Source: Dyella jiangningensis (lineage in GTDB: Bacteria; Pseudomonadota; Gammaproteobacteria; Xanthomonadales; Rhodanobacteraceae). From it: 64,000 bases of DNA. This document shows positions 17,207 to 28,269 of the stretch, one piece after another (position 1 is the first letter of the stretch; each line of letters opens with the position of its first letter). The DNA lies in NCBI GenBank assembly GCA_000632805.1, contig CP007444.1, positions 1,736,001-1,800,000 of the forward strand, written 5' to 3'. A program made the position numbers and the translations under genes. The notes beneath the pieces are model-generated. The model saw only the letters and a list, made by a program, of their open reading frames with translations. It did not search any database and was not told the origin of the DNA.

Positions 17207-18880
17207 ATGGCTCCGGAGCCAGCGCGAGAGGCCACGCCACCCTTCGAGTTCCTCATGCCAGGTAAGCTGTCGCGTTACGCCCAGATTCTCCGCTTTGTCC
17301 TGCGCTATCGCCGCGCCGGCATCTTTCGTCAGGAAGATCCGGGGGAGGCGCCTTCGGCGGCGGATGATCCCGAACGTTTCGTCGCCGACCTCGAGCGCCT
17401 CGGCCCTGCCTTCATCAAATTGGGACAGGCGCTTTCCGGAAGGCCCGACCTGGTCAACGTGTCATACCTCACTGCCCTGGAGAAGATCCAGGATGACGTG
17501 GATCCGGTGCCCGTGCAGGACATCCGCGAAACGATCAGGCATGAACTAGGCGACGAGCCCGAGCGGATCTTCCTTCGTTTCGATGATCAGCCGCTGGCCG
17601 CGGGATCGCTCGCGCAGGTGCATGCGGTGACGTTGCGCGATGGCGTCGACGCCGCCGTGAAAGTGCGCCGGCCCGGCATCGAGCAGCGCATCCGCACCGA
17701 CCTGCATATACTCGAGCGCATCGCGCAGGGCTTTCAGCGGCACACGAACATGGGCCGCCGCTACGGCGCCGTGCAGTGGATAGACGAACTGCGCCGGAGC
17801 CTGCTCAACGAGCTGGACTTCCTGGCCGAGGCGGCCTACATGCGGCAGTTCGCCGGTCAACTGGAAGGCTATCCCCGGCTGTACGTTCCGGCCGTGCACG
17901 AGAAGTACTGCTCCGGCGGCGTGCTCACCATGACCCGGGTGCACGGCGACAAGCTGCGTTTCGGAGCGCCGCTGCCGGTCAGCGAGGCCGTGGCGACCGA
18001 GCAGGCAGGACAGCTGCTGTGCGCCTACATCGATCAGGTGTTCCTGCATGGCCTCGTGCACGTGGACCCGCATCCGGGCAACCTGGTGCATACGACGGAC
18101 GATCGCCTGGCGCTGCTCGATTTCGGCATGATCGCGGGCATCGCGCCCGTCACGCGCCGGACACTGCTCAAGGTGTTGCTGTTTGCGTCCGAGGGCGATG
18201 GCGATTCGGTGGCCCGGTTGTGCGAGCGCCTTTTCGTCGAGTTGCCCGAGGCGGACCTCGTGGGCTATCGACGTGCCGTAGGCGATGCCGTGCTGCGCTA
18301 TGCCGTCACGCATGGCGAGGCAACGCTGGAAATGGGTCGCCTGCTGCTCTCGCTGACCACCATCGGCGCGCAATACGGCCTGCGCCCTCCGGCAGAACTG
18401 AGTCTGCTGGGCCGGGCCATGCTCAATCTCGAGCCTGCGCTTCGTTATCTGGCGCCGACGTTGCCGACCCGCGAACTGATCAGTGCCAACCTGCGTCGCC
18501 TGCTCGTGCAGGAACTGCGGCCCAAGGCATCCCCGGCGGAATACGGCATCGTGGCGCTCGATGCGCGGCGCGCGCTGCTGGATGCCCCCGAGCAGGTGAC
18601 GCGCATTCTGCAGACGCTCGCCGACAACCGCATGCGGTTCCGGATTGACGGTCTGGAGGAATCGCATCTCATCGAAAACCTGCAGAAAATCGCCAACCGC
18701 ATTGCCACGGGCGTGATCGCCGCCGCGCTGTTCATTGCAGGCGCCATGCTCGACCGGTCGGAGCATGGCATCCACGATACCTTGCCCATGGTCATGTACA
18801 TCGCCGGCGCCGTGATGGGCGCCGGGTTGCTGCTCAGCTCGCTGCGCCGCGATCGCTCGCCCAACGATGACGGGCGTTGA
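17207..18880 (+). CDS. ABC1/UbiB-family atypical kinase
   Basis: 557 residues; an internal ATG at 17255 is an alternative start. Members act in ubiquinone biosynthesis or lipid homeostasis as atypical kinases/ATPases. Seen: the family-specific KxGQ motif (FIKLGQALSGRPD), the A-rich nucleotide loop (AAGSLAQVHA), the VKVRRPGI lysine, FDPHPGN-type VHVDPHPGNLV and LLDFGMIAGI (the DFG equivalent). Two hydrophobic C-terminal helices (about 500-550) give a membrane anchor. Isolated from other ubi genes, so it is probably a paralogue rather than the housekeeping UbiB. Confidence 0.85.
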   Translation: MAPEPAREATPPFEFLMPGKLSRYAQILRFVLRYRRAGIFRQEDPGEAPSAADDPERFVADLERLGPAFIKLGQALSGRPDLVNVSYLTALEKIQDDVDPVPVQDIRETIRHELGDEPERIFLRFDDQPLAAGSLAQVHAVTLRDGVDAAVKVRRPGIEQRIRTDLHILERIAQGFQRHTNMGRRYGAVQWIDELRRSLLNELDFLAEAAYMRQFAGQLEGYPRLYVPAVHEKYCSGGVLTMTRVHGDKLRFGAPLPVSEAVATEQAGQLLCAYIDQVFLHGLVHVDPHPGNLVHTTDDRLALLDFGMIAGIAPVTRRTLLKVLLFASEGDGDSVARLCERLFVELPEADLVGYRRAVGDAVLRYAVTHGEATLEMGRLLLSLTTIGAQYGLRPPAELSLLGRAMLNLEPALRYLAPTLPTRELISANLRRLLVQELRPKASPAEYGIVALDARRALLDAPEQVTRILQTLADNRMRFRIDGLEESHLIENLQKIANRIATGVIAAALFIAGAMLDRSEHGIHDTLPMVMYIAGAVMGAGLLLSSLRRDRSPNDDGR

Positions 18881-18886
18881 TCGCCC

Positions 18887-19396
18887 TCAGTGGCGAGCGG
18901 TGACGTCGGGCAGCTCCGATCGCACCACGAATTGGCGAACCAGGTCGGCGAGGTGTTCGTCGTGCCAGGTCGCCATGGCCTGTTCCTGGCCGTAGAGTCG
19001 ATCGAAAATGTCGACCAGTGCCGTCTCGCCGGCGACCTGGGCCGCGGTGCTCAAGGCGCGGTAGACCGACATCTCCATGCGCTCGAACGATGCGAGCATG
19101 ATGGCGCCCTTGACCACCTCATCGTTGCTGGCGACCTGGAACATGTTCTGGCCAAGCGCCATGAGTCGGACGCCGGCCTCGCGCCACGCCGAAGGAGTCG
19201 TCCGGTAGTCGTGCAGCAGATCCTCCAGGATCGCCCGTTGCGACCGGGTTTCGTCACGATGCAGTTTCAGCCGGTCGCGCAGGTCCGGATAGTGCTCGAT
19301 GCGGCGCAGCTGGCTCACCAGCAATTCCTCGGACTGCACTTCCATGGCGTGGGCATTGCGGATCCAGTCGATCAGGAGTTCCCGTGCTTCGGTCAT
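18887..19396 (-). CDS. Ferritin-like DUF892/YciE-type protein
   Basis: 169 residues from ATG 19396 (MTEARELLID). The open frame runs upstream in a non-family stretch. DUF892 proteins are ferritin-like helical bundles of unknown activity, stress-induced in several bacteria. Seen: NAHAMEVQSEELL, HRDETRSQRAILEDLL, and FERMEMSVYRAL with Glu/His positions consistent with a metal site. Convergent with the ABC1 gene, with 6 bp between stops. Confidence 0.82.
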   Translation of the reverse strand: MTEARELLIDWIRNAHAMEVQSEELLVSQLRRIEHYPDLRDRLKLHRDETRSQRAILEDLLHDYRTTPSAWREAGVRLMALGQNMFQVASNDEVVKGAIMLASFERMEMSVYRALSTAAQVAGETALVDIFDRLYGQEQAMATWHDEHLADLVRQFVVRSELPDVTARH

Positions 19397-19640
19397 GACG
19401 ACACTTCCCGGTGGTTGAAGAAGGTGAAGGTCAGCAAGAGCCATGCCTTGATGTCCCGTCGTTAGCCTGCCCACGACCGATACAAGCTCGCGCGTGGATT
19501 TCGTAAAACTTTTGATGCATGGACGCGTGCCAGGCCGCCCTGTCGACACGAATGTGCTGGATGGCTCATGGGCGCGTGAGGCGTGCGTTGCCATTCGCCA
19601 ACGCTCCATGAACAATTGGGCGCGGCGCATGGCGAACGAG

Positions 19641-20498
19641 TCATCCGTCGAGGCGACCGATCAATCGCTGCGCATCGAACGGTGCGTCGACCTTGGTATC
19701 GTTGTCGAAGTACACATAGACATCGCGCGTCTGGCGCCGGGGTGCGCCGGGCCGGAGGATAAGCCCGGTATCCGCAGGCTGGTCACCATGGCGCCAGGCA
19801 TCGATCTTTCGCGCCCACGCGTCCAGCGATGCATCGCTGTAGCGTCCACCGTAGAGCTTGTTCTCGCCATGCAGCCGCACGTACATGAAGCCTGCCGTGA
19901 CGTCGTGGATCATCGGCCAGCGTCCGGCGCCGTCGGAAACCACCACGGCCACGCCGTAGTCGCGCGCAAGGCGAATGAAGTCTTCGTCGAGGAAGCTCTC
20001 GTGCCGGACCTCCAGCGCGTGCCGCAGGCGCTGCTGTTTGAAAGCTTCGGTGGTCGACACCTTCGCATGCCTTCCGGCGATGGCCAGGGCGTCGGCGCCA
20101 CGCCGCGGCAGGTCGGCCATGAAGGCCTCGATGCGCTCGCGGTCGTAGCGGAAATTCGGCGGCAGCTGCCAAAGCAGCGGCCCCAGCTTGGCGCCCAGCT
20201 CCAGCGGGCCCGATGCGAGAAAGACCGAGAGTGGTTCATCCAGGTCTTTCAGCCGCTTCACGTGCGTGAGGAATCGGGGTGCCTTCACGGCGAAGACAAA
20301 ACCGGGCGGCGTGCGCTGTCGCCACTCGCGATAGTTTTCCGGCCTCTGCAGCCGGTAGAAGGATGCATTCAGTTCGATGGTGTTGAATTGCCGCGACGCA
20401 AAGTGCAGTTCGCTGTCCACGGGAAGGTCGGCGGGATAGAACACCTTTCGCCAGGGTCGATAGCTCCATCCCGATATGCCGATACGCAGGCGCGCCAT
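19641..20498 (-). CDS. DUF72 (YecE-like) protein
   Basis: 285 residues with a TIM-barrel-like DUF72 domain. Typical N-terminus RIGISGWSYRPWRKVFYP, then FNTIELNASFYRL, FVFAVKAPRFLTH, LLWQLPPNFR, ALEVRHESF and YVRLHGENKLYGGRYS. The family is widespread and has no established function. Single gene with about 240 bp on its 3' side before the DUF892 start. Confidence 0.9.
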   Translation of the reverse strand: MARLRIGISGWSYRPWRKVFYPADLPVDSELHFASRQFNTIELNASFYRLQRPENYREWRQRTPPGFVFAVKAPRFLTHVKRLKDLDEPLSVFLASGPLELGAKLGPLLWQLPPNFRYDRERIEAFMADLPRRGADALAIAGRHAKVSTTEAFKQQRLRHALEVRHESFLDEDFIRLARDYGVAVVVSDGAGRWPMIHDVTAGFMYVRLHGENKLYGGRYSDASLDAWARKIDAWRHGDQPADTGLILRPGAPRRQTRDVYVYFDNDTKVDAPFDAQRLIGRLDG

Positions 20499-20575
20499 GC
20501 ATGCTTCCTAGGGCCTTACACACGCGCACCGTAGCGGCGAGGGTGCGCACTGCATGTGGACGAGCCCGGTTCGTG

Positions 20576-20725
20576 TCATGGCGTGCGTGCCGCGGAGCTG
20601 GATGACGCGGGCGTGGATTCCGGTCGCGGCTCCCTGTGGCGGGCGGCGCGGTAAAAGCCCACCGCAAGAATGATCACCATGGCGATGATGAAGACGATCC
20701 ATGCGGCGCGCCGCGGGGTTCTCAT
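20576..20725 (-). CDS. Small single-pass membrane protein
   Basis: 49 residues: a short basic N-terminus (MRTPRRAAW), one hydrophobic helix (about residues 10-24, IVFIIAMVIILAVGF), and a basic then Ser/Ala-rich tail. It lies 22 bp downstream of ligD on the same strand and could be the end of that transcript. No clear Shine-Dalgarno sequence and no recognised family. Confidence 0.45.
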   Translation of the reverse strand: MRTPRRAAWIVFIIAMVIILAVGFYRAARHREPRPESTPASSSSAARTP

Positions 20726-20747
20726 GAAGGCACCTGCGTGGGTCCGG

Positions 20748-23306
20748 TTATGACGACAGGGATTTGATGACGGCGTCGAGACTCTGGCGCACCTTGTCGA
20801 TGCCTTCCCAGGGGTCCGAGCGCTGGCGCTTGAGGCGCGCGACGGCGGTCTTGATGTTGAACTGCGAGGCGCTCTTGAGCTTGCCCAGCTCGCTCCAGCG
20901 CAAGGGCATGGCGACTGGAGCGCCCGGTCGCCCGCGCAGCGAATACGACGCCACGGCGGTGGCGCCGCGGCCATTGCGAAGATAATCCACGTAGATCTTC
21001 CCGCTGCGCCGGGCCTTGCTGCTCACCGCGATGAACTCGAGCGGATGCATCGACTCCAGCACCTGCGCAAAGCTCTGCGCGAACTGCTTGACCTGCGTCC
21101 AGGGCGAGGGCGGCTCGAGGGGCACGACGACGTGCAGGCCCTTGCCCCCTGTGGTGCGAAGAAAACATTCCAGCCCGAGTTGATCCAGCAGCTGACGCAT
21201 CAGCCGCGCCGCGGCCTTGACGCGCGTCCAGCTGACATCCGGCCCGGGGTCCAGGTCGAACACGACGCGATCGGCACAATCGGGGTTGTCCACGTGGGCG
21301 CCCCATGGATGGAATTCGATGGCGTTGAACTGCACGAGTTCCAGGATGGAATCGGCGCTCTCGGGGTAGAGATAGACGGCAGACGCGCCGGTTTCTTCCT
21401 TGAGTCGCGCCGAGCCCACATGCTTGAGGCCGCCCGTGGGGATGTGTTTCTGGAAAAAGCTCGGCTTGCCGATGCCGTTGGGCCAGCGGATCACGGATGT
21501 CGGGCGGTTCAACACGCCCGGCAGGAACCAGTCCATCACGGCCTTGTAATAGTCGGCCACGTCCTGCTTGGTGATCCCTTCGCCCGGGTAGACCTCGCGA
21601 TCCGGGTGCGTGATGGCGATGGCCTCGCTACGGCTTGCCTGCTTCCTGCGCACCGGCGTTCGCATGTGTTTTACACGGCCGTCGCTGCCGCCGCCGTCGG
21701 TGCCTCGATCGCTGCTGCGCAGATCCGCGGGCGACTTGTCCAAGCGCATCGCTTTGAGGCTTGGCTGTCGCAGCAGGCCCTGATTGCCGATCCCGCGATA
21801 GAAGACTTCGGCCACGGCGGTGGGCGGGATCCAATGCGCGTCCCTGGGTGCTTCGCCCGCGTGCTTGATGCTGGGCACGCGCGTGCCTGCCTTGGCCAGC
21901 GAGCGAGTGAGATCGCGCAGCATGTCGTCGGAAAAGCCGCTGCCTACGCGCCCCATGTAGGTCCAGTCGCCATCGGGCGCCGGCTTCGCCAGCAGCAATG
22001 AACCGAAGCCCTTGCGGGAGCCCTTGGCGGCCGTGTAGCCCACGACGGCAAACTCGTCCGACTCCAGGCGCTTTACCTTCACCCAGTCGTCGCCGCGGCC
22101 GCTGCGATAGGGCGAGTCGGCGCGTTTGCACATGATGCCCTCGAGGCGGTTGTCGCTGGCGTTCTGGAATACCTGTTCGCCGTGGCCGACCACGTGTGTG
22201 CTGTAGCGCAGCTGGGGTGGCGCATCTTCCAGCAGTCGCTCGAGCGCGTGCTTGCGATCCACCAGCGCGGTGCGCGAGAGGTCGAAGCCCTCCAGATACG
22301 GCATATCGAACAGCATGTACAACAGCGGCGAGGCGCGTTCGCCCGAGAGGGTTTGTTGCAGGGCGTTGAAATCGGGGCGACCGTCCGAAATGGCGATGAG
22401 CTCGCCGTCCAGCCGGCCGGTCGAAAGACCAAGGGCTTCGATGGCCTGGCGCATCTCGGGCAATTTCTCGGTCCAGGAAAGACCGTTTCGCGACCACAGC
22501 TCGACGGTGCCATCGCTGATCGTGGTGAGGATGCGATAGCCGTCCCACTTCACTTCGTTGAGCCACAGGTCGCCGGTCGGCGGTGATGTCCGCAACGTGG
22601 CCAGCTCGGGCTTGAAGAAGCCGGCGGGCAGGGCGTGTTTCCTGGCGCCAGGAATCTTCCCGATCCACGTTGCGGGAGACGCGCGACGATGCCTGGTGGT
22701 CGGCGCGGCCTTGCGCCTGGTGCGCTTGAGTTTCTCGGCCACCTCCTTGGCGCCGCCGCTCTTGCCCGCGGCGCGCTGCGTGCTTTTCACCATGGCGGTG
22801 TCGAGCAGGTCATCCGCCTCCACGTCCGAGGCGTAGGCGTCCTGGTCCTTGATGAGAAACCACGTGGGTTTCTTCTCGGCGCGATGGCTGCGCACCAGAT
22901 GCCAGCGGCCCTTGAGCCGCTGGCCGAAAAGTTCAAAGCGCAGGTGCCCCTTCTGCAATTGTTCTTCCGGGTCGCCGAACGCCGACCAGACGCCGGTATC
23001 GAAAGTATCGACGTGACCGGCGCCGTAGCCGTCGGGAATATCGCCCTGGAACGCGGCATAGGAGACGGGATGGTCTTCCACCTCCACGGCCAGTCGTTTC
23101 ACCGCGGGATCGTAGCTGGGCCCCTTGGGGCAGGCCCAGCTCTTCAGCACGTCGCCAACCTGCAGCCGGAAATCGTAGTGCCGGCGCCGTGCGTGATGCA
23201 GCTGCACGACGAACAGCTCGCGGCCTGTCCCGATCGCGGAACCCTCAGGGCGCGGCTCGGGCGTCCGGTCGAACCGTCGTTTTCGTTCGTAATCGCGCAG
23301 CGACAC
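20748..23306 (-). CDS. ligD: ATP-dependent DNA ligase LigD (three-domain)
   Basis: 852 residues with all three LigD modules in the order PE-ligase-polymerase. The 3'-phosphoesterase domain (1 to about 170) has QLHHARRRHYDFRL with H37, H43 and D45 aligned to the known metal site. The ligase domain (about 215-530) has the adenylation motif EVKWDGYR. The polymerase domain (about 570-852) has the DLDPGPD acidic pair and CFLRTTGGKGLHVVVP. It repairs double-strand breaks by end joining with Ku; no ku gene is in the window. Two bases separate it from the DUF3606 gene. Confidence 0.95.
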   Translation of the reverse strand: MSLRDYERKRRFDRTPEPRPEGSAIGTGRELFVVQLHHARRRHYDFRLQVGDVLKSWACPKGPSYDPAVKRLAVEVEDHPVSYAAFQGDIPDGYGAGHVDTFDTGVWSAFGDPEEQLQKGHLRFELFGQRLKGRWHLVRSHRAEKKPTWFLIKDQDAYASDVEADDLLDTAMVKSTQRAAGKSGGAKEVAEKLKRTRRKAAPTTRHRRASPATWIGKIPGARKHALPAGFFKPELATLRTSPPTGDLWLNEVKWDGYRILTTISDGTVELWSRNGLSWTEKLPEMRQAIEALGLSTGRLDGELIAISDGRPDFNALQQTLSGERASPLLYMLFDMPYLEGFDLSRTALVDRKHALERLLEDAPPQLRYSTHVVGHGEQVFQNASDNRLEGIMCKRADSPYRSGRGDDWVKVKRLESDEFAVVGYTAAKGSRKGFGSLLLAKPAPDGDWTYMGRVGSGFSDDMLRDLTRSLAKAGTRVPSIKHAGEAPRDAHWIPPTAVAEVFYRGIGNQGLLRQPSLKAMRLDKSPADLRSSDRGTDGGGSDGRVKHMRTPVRRKQASRSEAIAITHPDREVYPGEGITKQDVADYYKAVMDWFLPGVLNRPTSVIRWPNGIGKPSFFQKHIPTGGLKHVGSARLKEETGASAVYLYPESADSILELVQFNAIEFHPWGAHVDNPDCADRVVFDLDPGPDVSWTRVKAAARLMRQLLDQLGLECFLRTTGGKGLHVVVPLEPPSPWTQVKQFAQSFAQVLESMHPLEFIAVSSKARRSGKIYVDYLRNGRGATAVASYSLRGRPGAPVAMPLRWSELGKLKSASQFNIKTAVARLKRQRSDPWEGIDKVRQSLDAVIKSLSS

Positions 23307-23308
23307 GG

Positions 23309-23485
23309 CTATTTGCCGAGCGCCTTGGCTACATCCTTGGACATGACGCCCACGCGCTTCACGGCGTCACGCAGCTGTTGTTCCGAGACGCTCCATTTCT
23401 GCGTCCAGTAACGAACCTCGTAGTCTTCGTTGACATTGACACGCTCCGCATCGCGCGGTGCTCGCTGGGTCTTGTCATCGGTCAT
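23309..23485 (-). CDS. DUF3606 small protein
   Basis: 58 residues starting MTDDKTQRAP, with GGAGGAG ideally placed upstream. Matches the DUF3606 pattern: NVNEDYEVRYWTQKWSVSEQQL, VGVMSKDVAKAL. The family is unknown but is often next to stress or DNA-repair genes. It ends 2 bp before ligD, so it is almost certainly its co-transcribed upstream partner. Confidence 0.85.
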   Translation of the reverse strand: MTDDKTQRAPRDAERVNVNEDYEVRYWTQKWSVSEQQLRDAVKRVGVMSKDVAKALGK

Positions 23486-23754
23486 GGCGGCTCCTCCGGG
23501 GAAGGAGCTCAACCATTCTCACGGCGATGGTGAATGGCCGGTCAAGCGTCTGCGAACGGACCCTGCAGGGCAGCCGGCAGCTTCGCGGCCGCGAGTGCGG
23601 GCATCACGCCACGACCATGCGCGCCATGCCGGGCTTTAACGTCCGCTGCGTCAGGGTTGAACGATCTCCGGGGACCCGGATGAGCGCATTGGACCGAGAC
23701 GGCACAGATGAGCAACAAGCGGACGAGCGAACCGAAAGCCTTGCAGGTGTCACC

Positions 23755-24846
23755 ATGAAGCCAACCCGGCGACTGCATGAGCTCGGTCAGAGCCTGTGGC
23801 TGGACAACATCACCCGTGACCTGCTCGACAGCGGCGCGCTGCGTCGCTATATCGACGAGTACTCGGTCACCGGACTCACCTCCAACCCGACCATCTTCGA
23901 CGCGGCCATGAGCAGCGGGCACGCCTACGACGCGGACATCCGTCACAAGGCGAGGGCAGGCATCACCAGCGAAGCGCTGTTCATGGAGCTGGCCCTGGCC
24001 GATCTGCGGCGCGCGGCGGACCTGTTCTATCCCGTGTTCGAGGCCAGCCGCCATCAGGATGGCTGGGTGTCAATGGAGGTGTCGCCGCTATTGGCCGCCG
24101 ACACCCAGGGCAGCATCCGCGCGGCCGCGCAAATCCATCAGCAGGCGGCACGCAGCAATCTTTTCGTGAAGATTCCGGGTACGCCCGAGGGTGTGGTTGC
24201 CATCGAGGAATCGATCTTTGCGGGCATCCCCATCAACGTGACGCTGCTGTTTTCGCGCGATCAGTACGTGGCCGCCGCCGAGGCCTATATGCGGGGCATC
24301 GAGCGCAGGCTTGAGAAGGGGCTGACGTCGCAGGTGTGTTCCGTGGCTTCGCTGTTCGTCAGTCGCTGGGATGTGGCCGTCAAGGACAAGGTGCCCGATG
24401 CGTTGCGCAACACGCTGGGCGTGGCGGTCGGCAAGAGGACCTATCGCGCCTACGCGGACATGCTGGCGTCGCCGCGCTGGCGTGCGCTTGCCGATGCCGG
24501 TGCGCTGCCGCAGCGCCTGCTTTGGGCGAGCACGGGCACCAAGGACCCTCAGGCGTCGGACACCTTGTACGTCGAATCACTGGCTGCGCCGGACACGATC
24601 AACACGATGCCCGAAAAGACCCTGAAGGCCTTCGCCGAGCACGGGGCGATCCGTGGCGTTCTGCCGAAAGATGGCGGTGACGCCGAAGCGGTACTGGCAC
24701 GATTCGCCGAGGCGGGCGTGGACACCGACGCGCTTGCCATGCAACTGCAGAAGGAGGGAGCGGAAGCCTTCGTGAAATCCTGGAAGGAGCTGCTCCGGCG
24801 AATCGCGGAGAAAGGCGAGGCGCTCCGCAGCAGCCACGCATCCTGA
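23755..24846 (+). CDS. tal: Transaldolase
   Basis: 363 residues from ATG 23755 with AGGTG upstream; an in-frame ATG at 23680 would add 25 acidic residues. Class I aldolase that transfers dihydroxyacetone between sedoheptulose 7-phosphate and glyceraldehyde 3-phosphate. The catalytic Schiff-base lysine is K139 in NLFVKIPGTPEG, with SVTGLTSNPTIFD, INVTLLFS and ASTGTKDP. The roughly 365-residue length is that of the actinobacterial/cyanobacterial-type transaldolase. Followed by tkt after 72 bp, giving both non-oxidative pentose phosphate enzymes in tandem. Confidence 0.93.
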   Translation: MKPTRRLHELGQSLWLDNITRDLLDSGALRRYIDEYSVTGLTSNPTIFDAAMSSGHAYDADIRHKARAGITSEALFMELALADLRRAADLFYPVFEASRHQDGWVSMEVSPLLAADTQGSIRAAAQIHQQAARSNLFVKIPGTPEGVVAIEESIFAGIPINVTLLFSRDQYVAAAEAYMRGIERRLEKGLTSQVCSVASLFVSRWDVAVKDKVPDALRNTLGVAVGKRTYRAYADMLASPRWRALADAGALPQRLLWASTGTKDPQASDTLYVESLAAPDTINTMPEKTLKAFAEHGAIRGVLPKDGGDAEAVLARFAEAGVDTDALAMQLQKEGAEAFVKSWKELLRRIAEKGEALRSSHAS

Positions 24847-24918
24847 GCGACGCGGAGAAGGTCGCCATCACCTCTGACATGAATCGACAGCGCGAAGTGC
24901 GCTTCTTCGGATAACCGC

Positions 24919-26967
24919 ATGGCCAACGATTTCGACAAGAAATGCATCGACACCATCCGCTTCCTGTCCGTCGACATGGTGCAGAAGGCAAACAGCGGAC
25001 ATCCCGGCCTTCCGTTGGATGCGGCGCCGATGGCGTATGCGTTGTGGATGCGATGGCTGAAGTTCAACCCTGCGAACCCGCAGTGGTTCGATCGCGACCG
25101 CTTCGTGCTTTCCGCGGGCCACGGTTCCGCGCTGCTCTACAGCCTGCTCTACCTCACCGGTTACGACCTCACGCTGGACGATCTCAAGCAGTTTCGCCAG
25201 TGGGGCAGCAAAACGCCCGGGCATCCCGAGCGCGGGCATACGCCCGGTGTGGAAACCACGACAGGGCCGCTGGGGCAGGGCATGGCGAATGCGGTCGGCA
25301 TGGCGATGGCCGAGGCACAGCTGGCGGCCCGCTACAACAAGGCCGGGCACACGGTTGTCGATCACTACACCTATGCGCTCGTCAGCGATGGCGACCTGAT
25401 GGAGGGTGTCGCTTCGGAGGCCGCCTCGCTTGCGGGGCATCTCAGGCTGGGCAAGCTGATCTGCCTGTACGACGACAACGCCGTGACGTTGTCCGCAGGC
25501 GCCGGCATCACGTTTTCCGAAGACAGGCGGCGTCGCTTCGATGCCTATGGATGGCACACCATCCGGATCAACGACGGCAACGATCTCACCGCGATCGAGG
25601 CCGCCCTGGAGACGGCGCGCGCCAAACACACGCGGCCGACGATGATCCTGGTGCGCACGCATCTCGGTTATGGCTCGCCCGAGCAGGACAGCTTCAAGGC
25701 GCATGGATCGCCGCTCGGCGCCGAGGGCGTGCGAAAAACCAAACAGACGCTTGGATGGCCAACCGAACCGGACTTCCTGGTGCCCGACGACGTGCTGGCG
25801 CATTTTCGCCGCGCGCTTGCACGGGGTGAACAACTGGAGTCGGCATGGAACGCCCGCATGGAAGCCTACGCCAGGGCTTTTCCCGAGCTGCATGCCGAAC
25901 TGCAGCTGTCCATCCGCGGAGAACTTGCCGACGGATGGGACGCGGACATCCCAGTGTTTCCGACAGACGCCAAGGGCATGGCGACGCGTGACGCCTCGGG
26001 CAAGGTCATGAACGCGTTCGCTTCCAAGGTGCCGGCGTTCACCGGTGGCTCGGCCGATCTGGACCCTTCCACCAAGACCGCGCTGAAGGGGCTAGGTGAT
26101 TTCAATCCGGAGGCCACGAAGGGCGAAGACCTGCAAGGTTCGGACTCGGCGGGCTGGGGCTACTGGGGCCGCAACCTGCATTTCGGCGTGCGCGAACATG
26201 CCATGGGCGCCATCGCCAATGGTCTCGCCGCGCACGGCGCCATGGTGCCCTTCGGGTCCACCTTCCTGATCTTTTCCGACTACATGCGGCCGCCCATCCG
26301 TCTGGCCGCCCTGATGGGCCTGCATGTCGTGCATGTATTCACCCACGACAGCATTGCGCTGGGCGAAGACGGCCCGACACACCAGCCCATCGAGCAGTTG
26401 GCGAATTTGCGCGCCATTCCGCGCCTCATCCTCATCCGTCCGGCGGATGCGAACGAAACAGCCGTTGCCTGGCGCGTGGCGATGGAGACCAGAAACCGCC
26501 CCGTCATGCTGGCGCTTACGCGACAGAACGTACCCACGCTGGATCGCGAGCGGCTGGCGTCGGCGGATGGGCTGCGTCGCGGTGGCTACGTGCTGAGCGA
26601 TGCGCCCGATGGCAAGCCGGCATTGATCCTGATCGCCAGCGGCTCCGAGGTCGGCCTGATCGTCAAGGCTGCCGAATATCTCGAGCAGGAAGGTGTCGCC
26701 GTGCGCTGCGTGTCGATGCCGAGCTGGGAACTCTTCGAGGCATTGACGCAGGCCGAACGCGACGAGGTATTGCCGCCTGACGTGCACGCCAGGCTGGCCG
26801 TGGAGCTGGGCGTATCGCAAGGCTGGGAACGCTATATCGGCCCGGGCGGTGACATGCTCGGCATCGAGCACTTCGGCGCGTCCGCCCCCGCCGAGGTGTT
26901 GCTGGAAGCCTATGGCTTCACCGTGGATGCGGTGATCGAACGCGCGAAGGCGCTGCTCGCCCGATAG
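24919..26967 (+). CDS. tkt: Transketolase
   Basis: 682 residues, full length. Thiamine-diphosphate enzyme moving two-carbon units in the pentose phosphate pathway. Seen: [13 protein letters not shown] near the N-terminus, [18 protein letters not shown], the ThDP motif GDGDLMEG-type [14 protein letters not shown] with [14 protein letters not shown], the catalytic Glu in [11 protein letters not shown], and [15 protein letters not shown]. Adjacent to tal on the same strand and convergent with gnd. Confidence 0.95.
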   Translation: MANDFDKKCIDTIRFLSVDMVQKANSGHPGLPLDAAPMAYALWMRWLKFNPANPQWFDRDRFVLSAGHGSALLYSLLYLTGYDLTLDDLKQFRQWGSKTPGHPERGHTPGVETTTGPLGQGMANAVGMAMAEAQLAARYNKAGHTVVDHYTYALVSDGDLMEGVASEAASLAGHLRLGKLICLYDDNAVTLSAGAGITFSEDRRRRFDAYGWHTIRINDGNDLTAIEAALETARAKHTRPTMILVRTHLGYGSPEQDSFKAHGSPLGAEGVRKTKQTLGWPTEPDFLVPDDVLAHFRRALARGEQLESAWNARMEAYARAFPELHAELQLSIRGELADGWDADIPVFPTDAKGMATRDASGKVMNAFASKVPAFTGGSADLDPSTKTALKGLGDFNPEATKGEDLQGSDSAGWGYWGRNLHFGVREHAMGAIANGLAAHGAMVPFGSTFLIFSDYMRPPIRLAALMGLHVVHVFTHDSIALGEDGPTHQPIEQLANLRAIPRLILIRPADANETAVAWRVAMETRNRPVMLALTRQNVPTLDRERLASADGLRRGGYVLSDAPDGKPALILIASGSEVGLIVKAAEYLEQEGVAVRCVSMPSWELFEALTQAERDEVLPPDVHARLAVELGVSQGWERYIGPGGDMLGIEHFGASAPAEVLLEAYGFTVDAVIERAKALLAR

Positions 26968-26985
26968 CGGCAGCGCCCGTGCACG

Positions 26986-27891
<906 letters not shown>

Positions 27892-28269
27892 GAAATGTCC
27901 TTGTGCATCGAGCGAGATAGCCAGAGCCTAAATGTGGCATCCGATGCCGGAGGTCAATGAGAAGCGTTGGTCGCCTGTGCGTCAAAGCGAGGCATTCGCG
28001 AATGCGCGGTAGCCACCATGGAGCCATGCGAACGCCGTAAGCGATTGATTCGCAGGAAGTGATCGACTCGATCAACAGCCTGCAAGCGTGGCATCGAATG
28101 GGCGCGGCGATCAGCAAACCATCGTTGTGGGCATGCACAAACGAATCGACCCCGGGCATGCCGGGGTCGATCCGTCCCACAAGGCAGCTTGGGCGACGCC
28201 AGGAGGGGGGTGGTCGCGCCCAAACCGCTTTTCATCGAGCCGGCCTTCAACAGGCGCGGCTCGGGTCGA
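27892..28269. other. Intergenic gnd / TonB-receptor 3' end
   Basis: This 378-bp gap lies upstream of gnd and downstream of the receptor, both leftward. It must hold the gnd promoter near 27900-27960. It contains one perfect hairpin (28146-28170, annotated separately). No further gene is seen. Confidence 0.4.
28146..28170 (-). terminator. Perfect 10-bp stem-loop downstream of TonB receptor
   Basis: TCGACCCCGG and CCGGGGTCGA pair around the loop GCATG. It lies 100 bp beyond the receptor stop in its direction of transcription, followed on the minus strand by the moderately T-rich TTCGTTTG. A plausible intrinsic terminator. Confidence 0.55.
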
